64,000 bases of DNA from a bacterium (lineage in GTDB: Bacteria; Bdellovibrionota_G; JALEGL01), in NCBI GenBank assembly GCA_022763185.1, contig JALEGL010000014.1, positions 1 to 64,000 of the forward strand, given 5' to 3'. Each line of letters begins with the position of its first letter. Within the stretch, counting starts at the first letter, position 1. The notes under the pieces are model-generated. The model saw nothing but the letters and a program-made list of their open reading frames with translations, was not told the DNA's origin and did no database searches. Positions 17,778-27,365 of the stretch are shown piece after piece. The position numbers were made by a program, and so were the translations under genes.

Positions 17778-18992
17778 ATGATGAACGAAATCAAATGTCC
17801 ACATTGTCAAAAAGCGTTTAAAGTAGATGAGTCTGGTTATTCTGAAATATTAAAGCAGGTTCGGAATAGCGAGTTTGAAAAAGATTTACATGACCGCTTA
17901 GAGTTGGCTGAAAAAGAAAAGCAGAGTGCTATTTTATTGGCCAAAGAAAAAACCAAAAATGAACTTAAAAATGACCTTGCTAAGCTTGAAAAAAAACTTA
18001 CGGAATTAGAAGCAGAAAAAGACAAAGAAATTACCTCGCTTCAAGCCAAAATTAATGCGGCTGAAACTGAAAAGAAACTGGCTCTTTCTGAGGCAGTTAA
18101 TAAACTGGAAAAAGAGCGTGATACACTAGCTAATCAACTAGAAAATAAAGAAACAGAAAAAAGGTTGCTTGAAACATCACTTAAAGAAAAACATGAAATT
18201 GAATTAAAAAGCAAAGATGAAGCAATTGAATATTATAAAGATATGAAAGCTAAGTTGAGTACTAAAATGCTAGGGGAAACACTTGAACAGCACTGCGAAA
18301 TTGAGTTTAATAAGCTTAGATCTGCAGGTTTTCAAAATGCTTACTTTGAAAAAGATAATGATGCTTCTTCAGGTACTAAAGGTGATTATATTTATCGTGA
18401 AAAAGAAGAAGGTGGTATTGAAACCATTAGCATTATGTTTGAAATGAAAAATGAAGGCGATGAAACTGCTACAAAAAAGAAAAATGAGGATTTCTTAGCT
18501 AAACTCAACGATGATCGAAATAAAAAAGATTGTGAATATGCAATTTTAGTTTCATTGTTGGAATCGGAAAGTGAACTGTACAATGCTGGAATAGTAGATG
18601 TGTCGCATAGATTTCCTAAAATGTATGTAATTCGTCCACAGTTTTTTATTCCCATGATTACACTTCTGAGAAATGCAGCAAAAAATTCATTAAAATATAA
18701 ATCTGAGCTTGCTTTAGTTAAATCTCAGAATATTGATGTGAGTAACTTTGAAAATGAGTTGAATGCTTTTAGGGACTCATTTGGTAAAAATTTTCGTCTA
18801 GCTTCAGATAAATTTAAAAAGGCAATAGAAAGTATAGATAAATCTATTGCGCAACTTCAGAAAACCAAAGATAACCTCTTAAGCTCCGAAAATAATTTAA
18901 GGTTAGCCAATAATAAAGCAGAGGATTTAACAGTTAAAAAGCTTACAAAAAATAACCCCACAATGAAGGCAAAATTTGATGAAACAAAATAA
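17778..18992 (+). CDS. DUF2130-family coiled-coil protein
   Basis: The 404-residue protein starts with a short zinc-finger-like opening ([17 protein letters not shown]). A long charged coiled coil follows (about 30-160), then the conserved DUF2130 domain (about 165-300), with [24 protein letters not shown] and the [27 protein letters not shown] core. The latter resembles an endonuclease-like E-x-K patch. The biochemical function of the family is not established. An AAGAGG ribosome site precedes ATG 17778, with a second ATG at 17781. It lies just outside the G+C-rich hsd genes and returns to host-like composition; it may belong to the same defence island. Confidence 0.7.
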   Translation: MMNEIKCPHCQKAFKVDESGYSEILKQVRNSEFEKDLHDRLELAEKEKQSAILLAKEKTKNELKNDLAKLEKKLTELEAEKDKEITSLQAKINAAETEKKLALSEAVNKLEKERDTLANQLENKETEKRLLETSLKEKHEIELKSKDEAIEYYKDMKAKLSTKMLGETLEQHCEIEFNKLRSAGFQNAYFEKDNDASSGTKGDYIYREKEEGGIETISIMFEMKNEGDETATKKKNEDFLAKLNDDRNKKDCEYAILVSLLESESELYNAGIVDVSHRFPKMYVIRPQFFIPMITLLRNAAKNSLKYKSELALVKSQNIDVSNFENELNAFRDSFGKNFRLASDKFKKAIESIDKSIAQLQKTKDNLLSSENNLRLANNKAEDLTVKKLTKNNPTMKAKFDETK

Positions 18993-19000
18993 AGAGTAAA

Positions 19001-19945
19001 ATGGGCGCTCTTGATAATAAAACATTAGGCTTTGCTAAAAAACGTTGGGGAATAACTGACGAATTACAGTTTGTTAGAAGAGTTGCAAATTATATTTATT
19101 ATGCACCTGGTTCAAAAATTTACCTTAGGTTAACAGAGCCTTGGCATAGAAGCGTAGAGCAAGTTAATTCTGAGCTTGATTGGATGTTTTACTTAAAATC
19201 TAAAGGAATTGAGCTGGCTCAGCCTATCAAATCTAAAAACGGTCAATATTGTGAAGTTATAGAGAATAATCATGAGCCGTATATTGTTTCAGTATTTGAA
19301 GAAGCAAGAGGGAGAAAAATCTTAGAAAAAGAAGATTTTACAGAAATGGTCTTGTCAAACTGGGGTGAGCTTTTGGGTAAAATGCACAAAGTCACTAAAG
19401 ACTATATGCCGTCAGGTATTAAAAAAAGATCTGAGTGGGATCAAGGAGAGTACCATAAGAATATCTTAACCTTAGCAAGCCCAGAACATGGCAAAATATA
19501 TGATGAGTTTAAGAGGCTTGAACAGGACTTTTCTCAATTACCTAAAGATAAAGACAGTTATGGTTTAATTCATGCCGATCTTCATGCAGGCAATTTTCAT
19601 ATTGATAAAAATCATCAAATTATTCCCTTTGATTTTGATGACGCCATTTATTCTTGGTTTATGTATGACATCGTTGTTTTTTTATCGGCTTTAGAACGAT
19701 TTGATCTTGATTGGACGTTTGTTAAAGGTTCTATCTTTGAAGGCTATTCAAAGCATAACCCAATAAGTGAATTTTGGATTAAGCAGGCACCGGATTTCTA
19801 TCGTTATAGGTTAATATTGCTGCATTATTATTTCATGAGATGTTCAGCCGATCCAAAACGTGATCAAGCCTCAGTGGAGTTGATGCTACTGCAGGCTAAA
19901 GAATATCGGGATTTTTTTGATTTAGAAAAATCATGTCCTTTTTAG
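19001..19945 (+). CDS. APH-fold phosphotransferase (protein/small-molecule kinase-like)
   Basis: The 314-residue protein has the aminoglycoside phosphotransferase/choline-kinase fold signature. The Brenner motif GLIHADLHAGNFHI (catalytic D193, N198) and the Mg-binding IPFDFDDAIYSWFMYDI (D211-D214) are intact. It resembles SrkA/homoserine-kinase-II-like members more than drug-resistance APHs. It begins 9 bp after the DUF2130 gene, so the two are probably co-transcribed. The substrate is unknown. Confidence 0.75.
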   Translation: MGALDNKTLGFAKKRWGITDELQFVRRVANYIYYAPGSKIYLRLTEPWHRSVEQVNSELDWMFYLKSKGIELAQPIKSKNGQYCEVIENNHEPYIVSVFEEARGRKILEKEDFTEMVLSNWGELLGKMHKVTKDYMPSGIKKRSEWDQGEYHKNILTLASPEHGKIYDEFKRLEQDFSQLPKDKDSYGLIHADLHAGNFHIDKNHQIIPFDFDDAIYSWFMYDIVVFLSALERFDLDWTFVKGSIFEGYSKHNPISEFWIKQAPDFYRYRLILLHYYFMRCSADPKRDQASVELMLLQAKEYRDFFDLEKSCPF

Positions 19946-20089
19946 AGCTTTATATTTCAAATTGATTGGCGTTTTAAAATACTTTAAGCTTAATAGGTTT
20001 AGAGTATTTGATAGATAAGTTTTAAATTTATCAATCATAAAATAATAAATAATGATTGATATCTAGGCATTTTTATATATCATTGGAGT

Positions 20090-21229
20090 ATGAGTACTCA
20101 ATATGCGTGGCAGTTGAAAGACTGGAAGGCTTTCAAACATACACCCAAAAAATTTGCTGAATATGAAGCAGAGTTTTTACATATGGCAGGTATGGCGTAT
20201 GGCTTACAAAAAGGCCTTTCAGAAGATGATATTGCTCAGTTTAGAGTTGTCCATATGGTTGAAGAAGCCTATCAAACTTCGGCTATTGAAGGCGAGACTC
20301 TTAATAGAGAGAGTTTGCAATCATCGATTAAGCGCTATTTTGAACTCAAATCTCCACAGTCTAAGAATCATCCTAAAGAAAACGGTATTGCCAAAATGAT
20401 GGTGAATTTATTTCATCATTTTGGAGCTGATTTAGATCATCAAACACTTTGGGATTGGCATCAAATGTTAATGAATGGTCGTACAGATTTAGATGCCATT
20501 GGAATGTATCGATTTCATGAAGAGCCTATGCAAATTGTTTCTCAGAAACATAATCTGAGCACTGTTCATTATCAAGCACCACCTTCAGAACATATTAAAA
20601 CTGAAATGGATGACTATATAAAGTGGTTCAATACAGCTGAACATACTCCACTGATAAAAGCTGGGATTGCGCATCTCTATTTTGAGATGATTCATCCATT
20701 TGAAGACGGCAATGGCAGGATAGGAAGAGCTTTAATTGAAAAGTCTTTGGCTATAGCACTAAAGAAGCCGAGCTTGATTGCGATTTCAAAAGAAATTGAA
20801 AAGCACAAAACAGATTATTATGCTGCCTTAGAGCAGGCCAATAAATCAAATCAGATTGACGGTTGGTTAGATTATTTTTGTAAGACTATTCTAGGCGCAC
20901 AAAAAAATAGTATTGTGTCGATAGAACTTTTGATTCAAAAGTCACAGTTTTTCTCAAAACATGATGCTGAACTAAATGAGAGGCAAAAAAAACTTATGCT
21001 TAAACTATTTGCTTTAGAAAAAGATTTTGTTGGGGGGATTAGTGTCAAAAACTATATCCAGTTGGTTTTAACGTCAACGGCAACAGCAAATAGAGATTTA
21101 AATGATCTGATAAAAAAAGGTATTCTTTATAAAACAGGTGAACTTAAATCCACCAGGTATTGGTTTAGCTTGTACAAAAACATGAAGCTTGGGAAAGAAA
21201 TGGGAAAGAAGAATCATGACAAGAGATGA
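20090..21229 (+). CDS. Fic-family AMP-transferase with DUF4172 N-terminus
   Basis: The 379-residue protein has the complete Fic active-site motif HPFEDGNGRIGR (202-213). Upstream is an inhibitory helix motif TSAIEGE (S/T-x3-E-G, 63-68), which places it among self-inhibited Fic enzymes with the inhibitory helix N-terminal to the Fic core. The N-terminus YAWQLKDWKAF matches DUF4172, and the last ~100 residues look like a winged helix (TATANRDLNDLIKKGILY). Such proteins typically AMPylate a target protein; the target here is unknown. The GGAG sequence almost touches ATG 20090, an unusually short spacing. The gene stands alone. Confidence 0.82.
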   Translation: MSTQYAWQLKDWKAFKHTPKKFAEYEAEFLHMAGMAYGLQKGLSEDDIAQFRVVHMVEEAYQTSAIEGETLNRESLQSSIKRYFELKSPQSKNHPKENGIAKMMVNLFHHFGADLDHQTLWDWHQMLMNGRTDLDAIGMYRFHEEPMQIVSQKHNLSTVHYQAPPSEHIKTEMDDYIKWFNTAEHTPLIKAGIAHLYFEMIHPFEDGNGRIGRALIEKSLAIALKKPSLIAISKEIEKHKTDYYAALEQANKSNQIDGWLDYFCKTILGAQKNSIVSIELLIQKSQFFSKHDAELNERQKKLMLKLFALEKDFVGGISVKNYIQLVLTSTATANRDLNDLIKKGILYKTGELKSTRYWFSLYKNMKLGKEMGKKNHDKR

Positions 21230-21667
21230 TTTGTGATGTAGTACGATGTAATCAAAGTATGATTAAGTTGTTGTTATTGTTGAATTTAGCAATGATTTTA
21301 ATATCTTAAGAAACGCTAGATTGCTCCCAATCGCCCCGACCATCATAAAAAGCCAGAAAAAATAAAGTTATTAAAACTAAGTACATCGTTGGTTTAAAGC
21401 TATACTAATGATGAGTAAGCCGAAGGCGCAGCGAAGAGTTTAGTATAACTTATGGCAACACCGAAGGTGTTGGCCAAATCTAATCACCCCGACCATCTTT
21501 TTTCTTATTAGTAAAGTGTTAGTTTTTTATCCTTTTTTTAAAAGATCATTTTGTATATTGGATTTGAACTAAGCGCCAAAGGCGATGGTTCGCTTTAATT
21601 AATATTGGTTGAAATGCTATGTATTATTTGATAGATGCGCCAGCATTCATATGTAGAGGGGATTTTT
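21230..21667. repeat. Gene-free spacer with dispersed repeats and small hairpins
   Basis: No gene is evident here. About 21350-21415 (centred on CATCGTTGGTTTAAAGCTA) is a near-copy of 26383-26456. TTGAACTAAGCGCCAAAGGCG (from 21564, with about 25 further matching bases) is a near-copy of a block starting at 26310. CCCCGACCATC occurs twice (about 21335 and 21485). GCAACACC (21455-21462) pairs with GGTGTTG (21466-21472) around GAA. The two repeat types occur in opposite order on the far side of the helicase gene. Confidence 0.5.
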
Positions 21668-24600
21668 ATGAAGAGTTATTTGTACAGCGTTTGCTTGCGC
21701 TACTTGGTTGTTTGTTTTTTTACCTTGCAAAACTGTCTACAGTTCTTGCCAATTGTACATGCAAAAACAAATAGAGATACCAATCACTTTGAAAAAATTA
21801 CAGAGCGTCAAGTTCAAGAAATACTATCGTACACAAGAGAAAAAATTTCTGTAAGATCTCAGGTTAATGAAAGCGGTGAGTTATTTGCAGAATATCGAGC
21901 AAGCGGCATAGATAAGAAGCTTTCTTCATCTGAGCAGTTTTTGGTTGGTTTTTATGGACTGTCTTTACTGAGTGAAAACATACAAAGCACTATAGATAAT
22001 AGTGAGTTTGAGCTAGAGGAAGATTTTAGTAATGTCACAATTAGATTTGTAAGACAAGATGCACGTCTTTGTGGAAAACTAGAAAACAATGAATGTATTA
22101 TTGAATTGGGTGGAAAAAACGGCATTTTTTTTCAACAGCCTAATCGAACAAAGTTTGGGTTGTTTAACTTATTACTTATTGAAAATGCTTATGCACAAAA
22201 TAGCTCTAGTGATGAAGATACATTTACCAAAGGTTTTTTAGATGGCTTAGCTATTGATTGGGCAGATGATGCTTTAAATGCGGGTATCAGTGCTGCTGTG
22301 GGTACTGTTATTGGGTTATTCGGTGGTCTTGGTCCACTTGGTTGGGCAGCTTTAGGTGCCGTAGCTTTGTATACTGTAGGTTCTGACATGTTAACTATGG
22401 GAGAGCATTTATATTATGGTGAGTATTATAAAGCCGGAGAAGTATTAGGTGACCTTCTTAAAGACCTTGTTATATCTGTTGCCAGTGGTTTTGCTGGAGG
22501 AAAAGCAGGTAAGGCGCTAAAAGATCTATTGATAAAAGCTGCTGAAAAAAGTGATAAGTTTGCAATTGTTGCAAGAGCTGTTTTAGAAATCGTTGAAAGA
22601 GTAACAGCTTCTATTATTCGACCTGCACCGGAAAATAATACTTCTAGTAGAAATTCAGATAAGGGTGGTAATGATTCTGGTCCTGGCGGAAATGGTACTT
22701 CGCCGAGTAATAACTCACCTACCGCCAATAATTTACCCTCTAGCTCTTCGCCAGGTAATATAGGTAGACCGCAAACTAACAGCAGTTCACCTCAAAATCA
22801 GTATAGAAATGATTCCAATGTTTTGGAAAAACCAGCTGTTGAAGTTATGCAGCCAAAACCTGCTCCGAATCCTACAGCAAGAAATCCAGTTGCTGATGCA
22901 ATGGGAGTAACTATTATCCCGAATCAACCCAGTGTTACAGCTCCAGCATTTTCTGGTGCAGCGAGACCTTGGATACCACCTACAATTGATGATGATCAAA
23001 ATGATATTGAAACAGCACCAGTCTTTGTAAATAACTCACCTCAGCAAAGCTTCTTTAATTTAAGTTTTAATCCATTGAATATTAATATTTCTGAAAAAAC
23101 AATGATGAGTAAACCTACTTATCCTACACTTCTCTATGCCAAGGATTATGGAGAAGACTATGTGATTCATCTTCCAAAAGGAGGAGCTTTAGAAGAGTGG
23201 GCAGCGTATCAAAAGTTTCAGCTGCAAGGTAAGCTTGGGATTAACGGCGTAGCTATTCCACGAGTAGAATTGTGGCAAAAGACATATTCTGGTGCAAGTC
23301 CTGATACACCGTATACCGATAGCGATCCTCCAAGGACGTATATTTTTGCGATTCAGCATTTGCCAGGAAGTAAGCCAGAAGATGTAGGTTTTATTGAAGA
23401 GTCTTTTTCAAACAATATTCCGAGTATGACGATTCAAACAGTGCAGGCGATGGATCGCATAAATGGCAGGCAAGTCCGAAGAAATTGGTTTAAAGATTTA
23501 AGAATTGATGGAAGCACCTATTATGCGATTAATAATGCTGATTTCTCGCCCGCGGTATCAAAAAGAGAAATGATACCTTTTGAGTTAGACTATAATCAAG
23601 CATTGGTAACGCTTGAAGAAAACCAATGGGATCCATCAATATTTTTAACCAACCATATACCAAGCATGAACTATGTTTTTGGTGTTCAGTCTGAGTCACA
23701 ATGGAGCGCCTTAGAGCATGAGATGGATCCACTCAATGGAACATTTGAAGATGATTTTACAAAACTGCGTAAGGCTTTGTCCGGTGACATAGCATATGCA
23801 ATGTGGCTTCGTCAGCAAGCAGAGCTTTGTCGTTTAGGAGAGAGTTCCTTTAGTGATGAACTGTGCGCAATACTTATACTAGTATCAAAGTTTAACTCGG
23901 CAGAGCAGTATGAAGATATTCCGTTACCTAAGCATTTAGAAGAATCTATCAATGAACAGATAAGAGTAATAACCGATAAGCAATTTAAAAAGAGTATTAA
24001 AGAGTTACTGATGCTGATGTACTTGGTTAGTGGAGGTAAAGAAGATTTGGTTGCTTTTGTTGAAGGAGACCCTGTTTTATCAGAAGTCGATGGCATTTAC
24101 CTTATCATCGATCAAATAGTTGAAGAGTTAGAGGCACTAACTAAAGATTTTACTCAAATATTAAATAATTTGCGTTCATATACCGGCCATAAAGAGGGAG
24201 ATAAACCTTCGTTGTATGAAGAGCAGCTTCCCATTTTTAGAGCTATATCGATGTATCTTTATGGAGGTGGTAAGTCTGGGTATATCAAAGCGCCAACAGG
24301 CATTGGGAAAACCGTTATTTTTTCAAAAATAGTTGAAGGGTTAGCTAAAGGTCTTGAAGAAAAAGTGATGATCGTTGTTCCTAATCAAAATTTGGTGAAA
24401 CAAACGGCAGAAAAAATTATTAAGTTTACTGAGTTTACTGAAGATCAAATTGGCTTTTATTATACTCAAAAAAAGATACTTGGACGGCAGATTACTATTA
24501 CAACATATCATTCACTTGTATCTGCAACGAATTCTGGGGTTTTTAATCCTGATGAGTATCCTATTATGATTCTTGATGAAGCTCATCGAGGAACAAGTAA

Positions 24601-26101
24601 AAAAAGAGCTAAGGTTATTGATAGCTATAAAGGAATAAAAATTGGATTCACAGCAACACCACATTTTTCAAAAGAAAAAACAGTGAAAAACGTATTGCCA
24701 GATGAAATTTATCATATGAGCGTATTGGAAGCTGTAGAGCAACTGGGTCTTTTGTCTAGTTTTAAAGTGGTGGTTCAATATTTTTCAGACGTTGACTTAG
24801 CTGAAGCAGACACTGGAACTGGAGACTATGAAGAAGCTGCTTTAGGAAAAATACTTCAAAGACATGGTGTGTCATTAGCGGCGCTTAATGCTTACAATAA
24901 TTACATCGAACAAGGTGACGATAGAGCAATTATATACTGCAGCGGTATTGATCATTCCGAGAATGTTGCTCAGGTGTTTAGAGATGCGGGAATTGAGGCT
25001 CAAGCGGTTCATAGCAAATTAAGTAGAGCTAGAAGAGATGAAATTTTAAATGATTTTCACGAAGGTAAAATCAAAGTTTTAACCAACCCTGATGTTTTGG
25101 TTGAAGGTTTTGATGAAGAAAAGATAAAGCTTATCATCAATTTAAGAGCAACTTTATCAAGAGTAGTGGCTGAGCAAAGAGGTGGAAGAGGTATTAGGAA
25201 AGATCCAGATAATCCTAATAAAATAGCAATCATTATTGAGTTTGTTTATTACAATTCCAAAAGAGCTAGAAATGGCAAACCTTTACAAATTTTATACCCC
25301 GAAGTTGTGGGTATTTCAGAAGCATTTTCTAGCGTTCTAGATGAAGAAACCATTGATAGACTTAAGCGAAGAATTAATCAAAAAAGTGAAAGATTAAGGC
25401 AAAGTAATCAAAACAGTGACGAACCTCAATCTGAAGTCGTTATTATTGATGATGCTAGAGAAATTACAGTTCTTTCAAAAAGAATCGCTGCAGAAAGAAC
25501 AGACTATCCTGAAGAGTTTGCCTTTGAAATAATTCGCGATGATATCGATGATTGGAACAGATACAGCCAAATGGGTATGCTTCGTCAGTACGTTACTGCC
25601 TATGCGAGTGAAGACGTTTGGGAAGAGGCAGTAAATGCTACTGGAGTAGTTATTATAAATGAAAGTACTTACTATGAAGTCTATAGAAACTTTGGAAAAT
25701 ATGTAGGATGGCACACGCCAGCTAAAATAAAGAAAAATCAAAAGTTTCTTGATTTAGCAAATTCAAACAAAGAGCGTTGGGAGATTTATACAAATTATAA
25801 TCAGGATATGGAGTTTCAAAATGATGATAATACTCCTATGCAGGAGCCAGTTGTTGAACCTGAACCTGAACCTGAACCTGAACCTGAACCTGAACCTCAA
25901 CCAACCGTTGAAGAGGATCAAGGTGGTGATGAAACTACGGAGAATCAAGAAAACTTTGGTGATTCACAACAAAATGATGGTTCAGGATCTAATCAAGATA
26001 CAGGCGGTCAAAATAAAAATGATAACGAAAGAGATGAACCAAGCTCGAATGAAACAGGGAACTGGATTCAGAGGTGGTTTAGAAGAATATTTGGTGGATA
26101 G
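21668..26101 (+). CDS. Giant exported SF2 helicase chimera (hypothetical)
   Basis: ATG 21668 is preferred because AGAGGGG precedes it; it gives 1477 residues. The start KSYLYSVCLRYLVVCFFTLQ..VHAK looks like a signal peptide. A unique ~170-residue region, a glycine/alanine-rich hydrophobic segment (about 190-280), a Ser/Asn/Pro-rich linker (about 315-440) and an unknown domain follow. A full SF2 helicase then appears, with Walker A APTGIGKT (875-882), DEAH (970-973), GFTATP, and a C-terminal RecA domain with EGFDEEKIKLIINLRAT and QRGGRGIRKD. The tail has an (EP)n tract and ends in NWIQRWFRRIFGG. A helicase behind a signal peptide is odd; the first part resembles polymorphic-toxin-like architecture. 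Motifs look intact, function unknown. Confidence 0.6.
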   Translation: MKSYLYSVCLRYLVVCFFTLQNCLQFLPIVHAKTNRDTNHFEKITERQVQEILSYTREKISVRSQVNESGELFAEYRASGIDKKLSSSEQFLVGFYGLSLLSENIQSTIDNSEFELEEDFSNVTIRFVRQDARLCGKLENNECIIELGGKNGIFFQQPNRTKFGLFNLLLIENAYAQNSSSDEDTFTKGFLDGLAIDWADDALNAGISAAVGTVIGLFGGLGPLGWAALGAVALYTVGSDMLTMGEHLYYGEYYKAGEVLGDLLKDLVISVASGFAGGKAGKALKDLLIKAAEKSDKFAIVARAVLEIVERVTASIIRPAPENNTSSRNSDKGGNDSGPGGNGTSPSNNSPTANNLPSSSSPGNIGRPQTNSSSPQNQYRNDSNVLEKPAVEVMQPKPAPNPTARNPVADAMGVTIIPNQPSVTAPAFSGAARPWIPPTIDDDQNDIETAPVFVNNSPQQSFFNLSFNPLNINISEKTMMSKPTYPTLLYAKDYGEDYVIHLPKGGALEEWAAYQKFQLQGKLGINGVAIPRVELWQKTYSGASPDTPYTDSDPPRTYIFAIQHLPGSKPEDVGFIEESFSNNIPSMTIQTVQAMDRINGRQVRRNWFKDLRIDGSTYYAINNADFSPAVSKREMIPFELDYNQALVTLEENQWDPSIFLTNHIPSMNYVFGVQSESQWSALEHEMDPLNGTFEDDFTKLRKALSGDIAYAMWLRQQAELCRLGESSFSDELCAILILVSKFNSAEQYEDIPLPKHLEESINEQIRVITDKQFKKSIKELLMLMYLVSGGKEDLVAFVEGDPVLSEVDGIYLIIDQIVEELEALTKDFTQILNNLRSYTGHKEGDKPSLYEEQLPIFRAISMYLYGGGKSGYIKAPTGIGKTVIFSKIVEGLAKGLEEKVMIVVPNQNLVKQTAEKIIKFTEFTEDQIGFYYTQKKILGRQITITTYHSLVSATNSGVFNPDEYPIMILDEAHRGTSKKRAKVIDSYKGIKIGFTATPHFSKEKTVKNVLPDEIYHMSVLEAVEQLGLLSSFKVVVQYFSDVDLAEADTGTGDYEEAALGKILQRHGVSLAALNAYNNYIEQGDDRAIIYCSGIDHSENVAQVFRDAGIEAQAVHSKLSRARRDEILNDFHEGKIKVLTNPDVLVEGFDEEKIKLIINLRATLSRVVAEQRGGRGIRKDPDNPNKIAIIIEFVYYNSKRARNGKPLQILYPEVVGISEAFSSVLDEETIDRLKRRINQKSERLRQSNQNSDEPQSEVVIIDDAREITVLSKRIAAERTDYPEEFAFEIIRDDIDDWNRYSQMGMLRQYVTAYASEDVWEEAVNATGVVIINESTYYEVYRNFGKYVGWHTPAKIKKNQKFLDLANSNKERWEIYTNYNQDMEFQNDDNTPMQEPVVEPEPEPEPEPEPEPQPTVEEDQGGDETTENQENFGDSQQNDGSGSNQDTGGQNKNDNERDEPSSNETGNWIQRWFRRIFGG
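25856..25897 (+). repeat. In-frame hexanucleotide tandem repeat (GAACCT x7)
   Basis: Seven perfect GAACCT units encode (Glu-Pro)7 near the C-terminus of the helicase protein. Length changes would stay in frame, so this is a possible slippage-variable spacer, not an on/off switch. Confidence 0.9.
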
Positions 26102-26183
26102 AAGTTGAACAGCTTTAATATTGTTTACATAGCTAGTATTATTTTTAACGTCTTTGAATAGAATTAAGATTTAAAAAAATTGT

Positions 26184-26252
26184 AATTCCGGGGACAGTCG
26201 ACTGAATTAGAATTATTTAAATGGAGTAATTACGCTAGCTGTCCCCAGAATT
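26184..26252. repeat. REP-like inverted repeat (CGGGGACAG ... CTGTCCCC)
   Basis: AATTCCGGGGACAG (26184-26197) is an inverted copy of CTGTCCCCAGAATT (26239-26252) with one mismatch, separated by 41 bp. GGGGACAG termini of this kind commonly border REP-associated tyrosine (Y1) transposase elements. No transposase is present, so this is a non-autonomous copy or remnant. Confidence 0.55.
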
Positions 26253-26289
26253 AAAACCACGTTTTTGTTTTTGAGTGGGAAGCATTTCC

Positions 26290-26465
26290 CCTCTAAAGAA
26301 ACAGAGGACTTGAACTACGCGCCAAAGGCGCTAGCTCACTTTAATATTTGGCATGCTAAAGTAGGCATGGAATCCTCCCAACATTCATAAAAATTCAGAA
26401 AAAAGAAAATAACTAAAATAGGTACGTCGTTGGTTTAAAGCTAAACTTAATGATGACCAGAACGC
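26290..26465. repeat. Second copy of the dispersed repeats that flank the helicase gene
   Basis: TTGAACTACGCGCCAAAGGCG (from 26310) and the block with CGTCGTTGGTTTAAAGCTAAAC (about 26383-26456) match 21564 onward and 21350-21415 with scattered mismatches. The preceding AGAAACAGAGGA also recurs in the pilM leader (27625-27636). The interval 26102-26522 holds no other recognisable gene. Confidence 0.5.
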
Positions 26466-26522
26466 TTTTGGCAGTTTTATAGAAACCTTTATTTTACTGA
26501 CTTCAAATGATAATAAAAAATT

Positions 26523-26765
26523 ATGAAAGCAAAAAACTGTGCCTGTTGTTTTATGCCACTCAAGCAAGATTTAAAAGAGAATGGTTCAGATATTTATTGT
26601 AGCTATTGTTATATTGATGGTCAGCTTTTGGCTGAGGGTATGACTTTAAAAGAATTTAAAGAAAAAGCTTATCAAGGCATGCTTGAAAAAAATATGAACA
26701 AATATCAGGCAAAGTTTTTTTCCTGGATGATTGGTTTTGCACCTTATTGGAAAGCACGGAGTTAA
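26523..26765 (+). CDS. Small zinc-ribbon protein
   Basis: The 80-residue protein has a CACCFMPL...CSYCYIDGQL pattern (paired CxxC), as in the putative zinc-ribbon family often seen in small conserved bacterial proteins. The rest is a short helical segment (MTLKEFKEKAYQGML) and an aromatic tail. Biochemical function is unknown. It begins without a strong ribosome site and ends 25 bp before tadA, so the two may be co-transcribed. Confidence 0.6.
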   Translation: MKAKNCACCFMPLKQDLKENGSDIYCSYCYIDGQLLAEGMTLKEFKEKAYQGMLEKNMNKYQAKFFSWMIGFAPYWKARS

Positions 26766-26790
26766 ATCTTTAAAGTAAGAAGGCGTTGAT

Positions 26791-27270
26791 TTGAATCAGC
26801 CAACAGTTTTTTCAGAAGAACAAGATCTATTTTATATGCAAAGGGTTTATGCTTTGGCACAAAAAGCTTTTAAAAAAGACGAAGTGCCCATAGCGGCTGT
26901 TTTGCTTTTTAATGATCAAGTTTTTGAAAGTTTTAATCAAAGGCAGTCAAGTCAACGACCTAATGATCATGCAGAGTTTAATGTCATTGATCAAGCTTGC
27001 CGTCAGTTCAATACCTGGCGTCTGAATGATGCTATGCTTTATGTAAATGTTGAGCCGTGCTTGATGTGCAGTGGACTGATTTATCAAGCGAGAATCTCAC
27101 GAGTTGTTTTTGCTGTTGAAAATCCTAAGGGTGGGGCATTAAGCTTTGCTCAAGAGCATAGAATAAGCTTGGGGCTCAATCACTCTGTGGATATTCACTG
27201 TGGCTTGTTGCAGGAAGAAAACAAAGAATTACTAAAGCAGTTTTTTAAAAATAAAAGAAAAAAACTCTAA
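26791..27270 (+). CDS. tadA: tRNA-specific adenosine deaminase
   Basis: The 159-residue cytidine-deaminase-fold protein has zinc/catalytic residues NDHAEFNVI (H60, proton shuttle E62) and VEPCLMCSGLIYQARI (C90, C93). This matches TadA, which converts A34 to inosine in tRNA-Arg(ACG). The order FKKDEVPIAAVLL, NDHAE, VEPCxMCSGAI and KGG is typical. Translation probably starts at TTG 26791 with an AAGAAGGCG purine stretch upstream. TadA is normally essential, so this is expected to be functional. Confidence 0.9.
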   Translation: MNQPTVFSEEQDLFYMQRVYALAQKAFKKDEVPIAAVLLFNDQVFESFNQRQSSQRPNDHAEFNVIDQACRQFNTWRLNDAMLYVNVEPCLMCSGLIYQARISRVVFAVENPKGGALSFAQEHRISLGLNHSVDIHCGLLQEENKELLKQFFKNKRKKL

Positions 27271-27365
27271 TATAAGTCACTGATTTTCTTGACATTCATA
27301 GACCATGAGCAGTACCATTTAAAGTAGTAGTTAAGCTCAAATAATAAAATTGGTACGACATCAAT

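Noticed and set aside
21670-21700. TGTACA near the helicase start as another site of the regulon
   Set aside because: It is inside coding sequence, has no GTGTCCA half and no inverted partner.
25763-26108. Arg-Phe and Leu-Asn repeat frames on both strands
   Set aside because: They are shadow readings of the (GAACCT)7 tract in the helicase gene.
26340-26370. TTGGCATGCTAAAGTAGGCAT as a sigma-54 promoter
   Set aside because: There is no GC at the -12 position at the required 12-bp spacing, and no gene starts suitably downstream.
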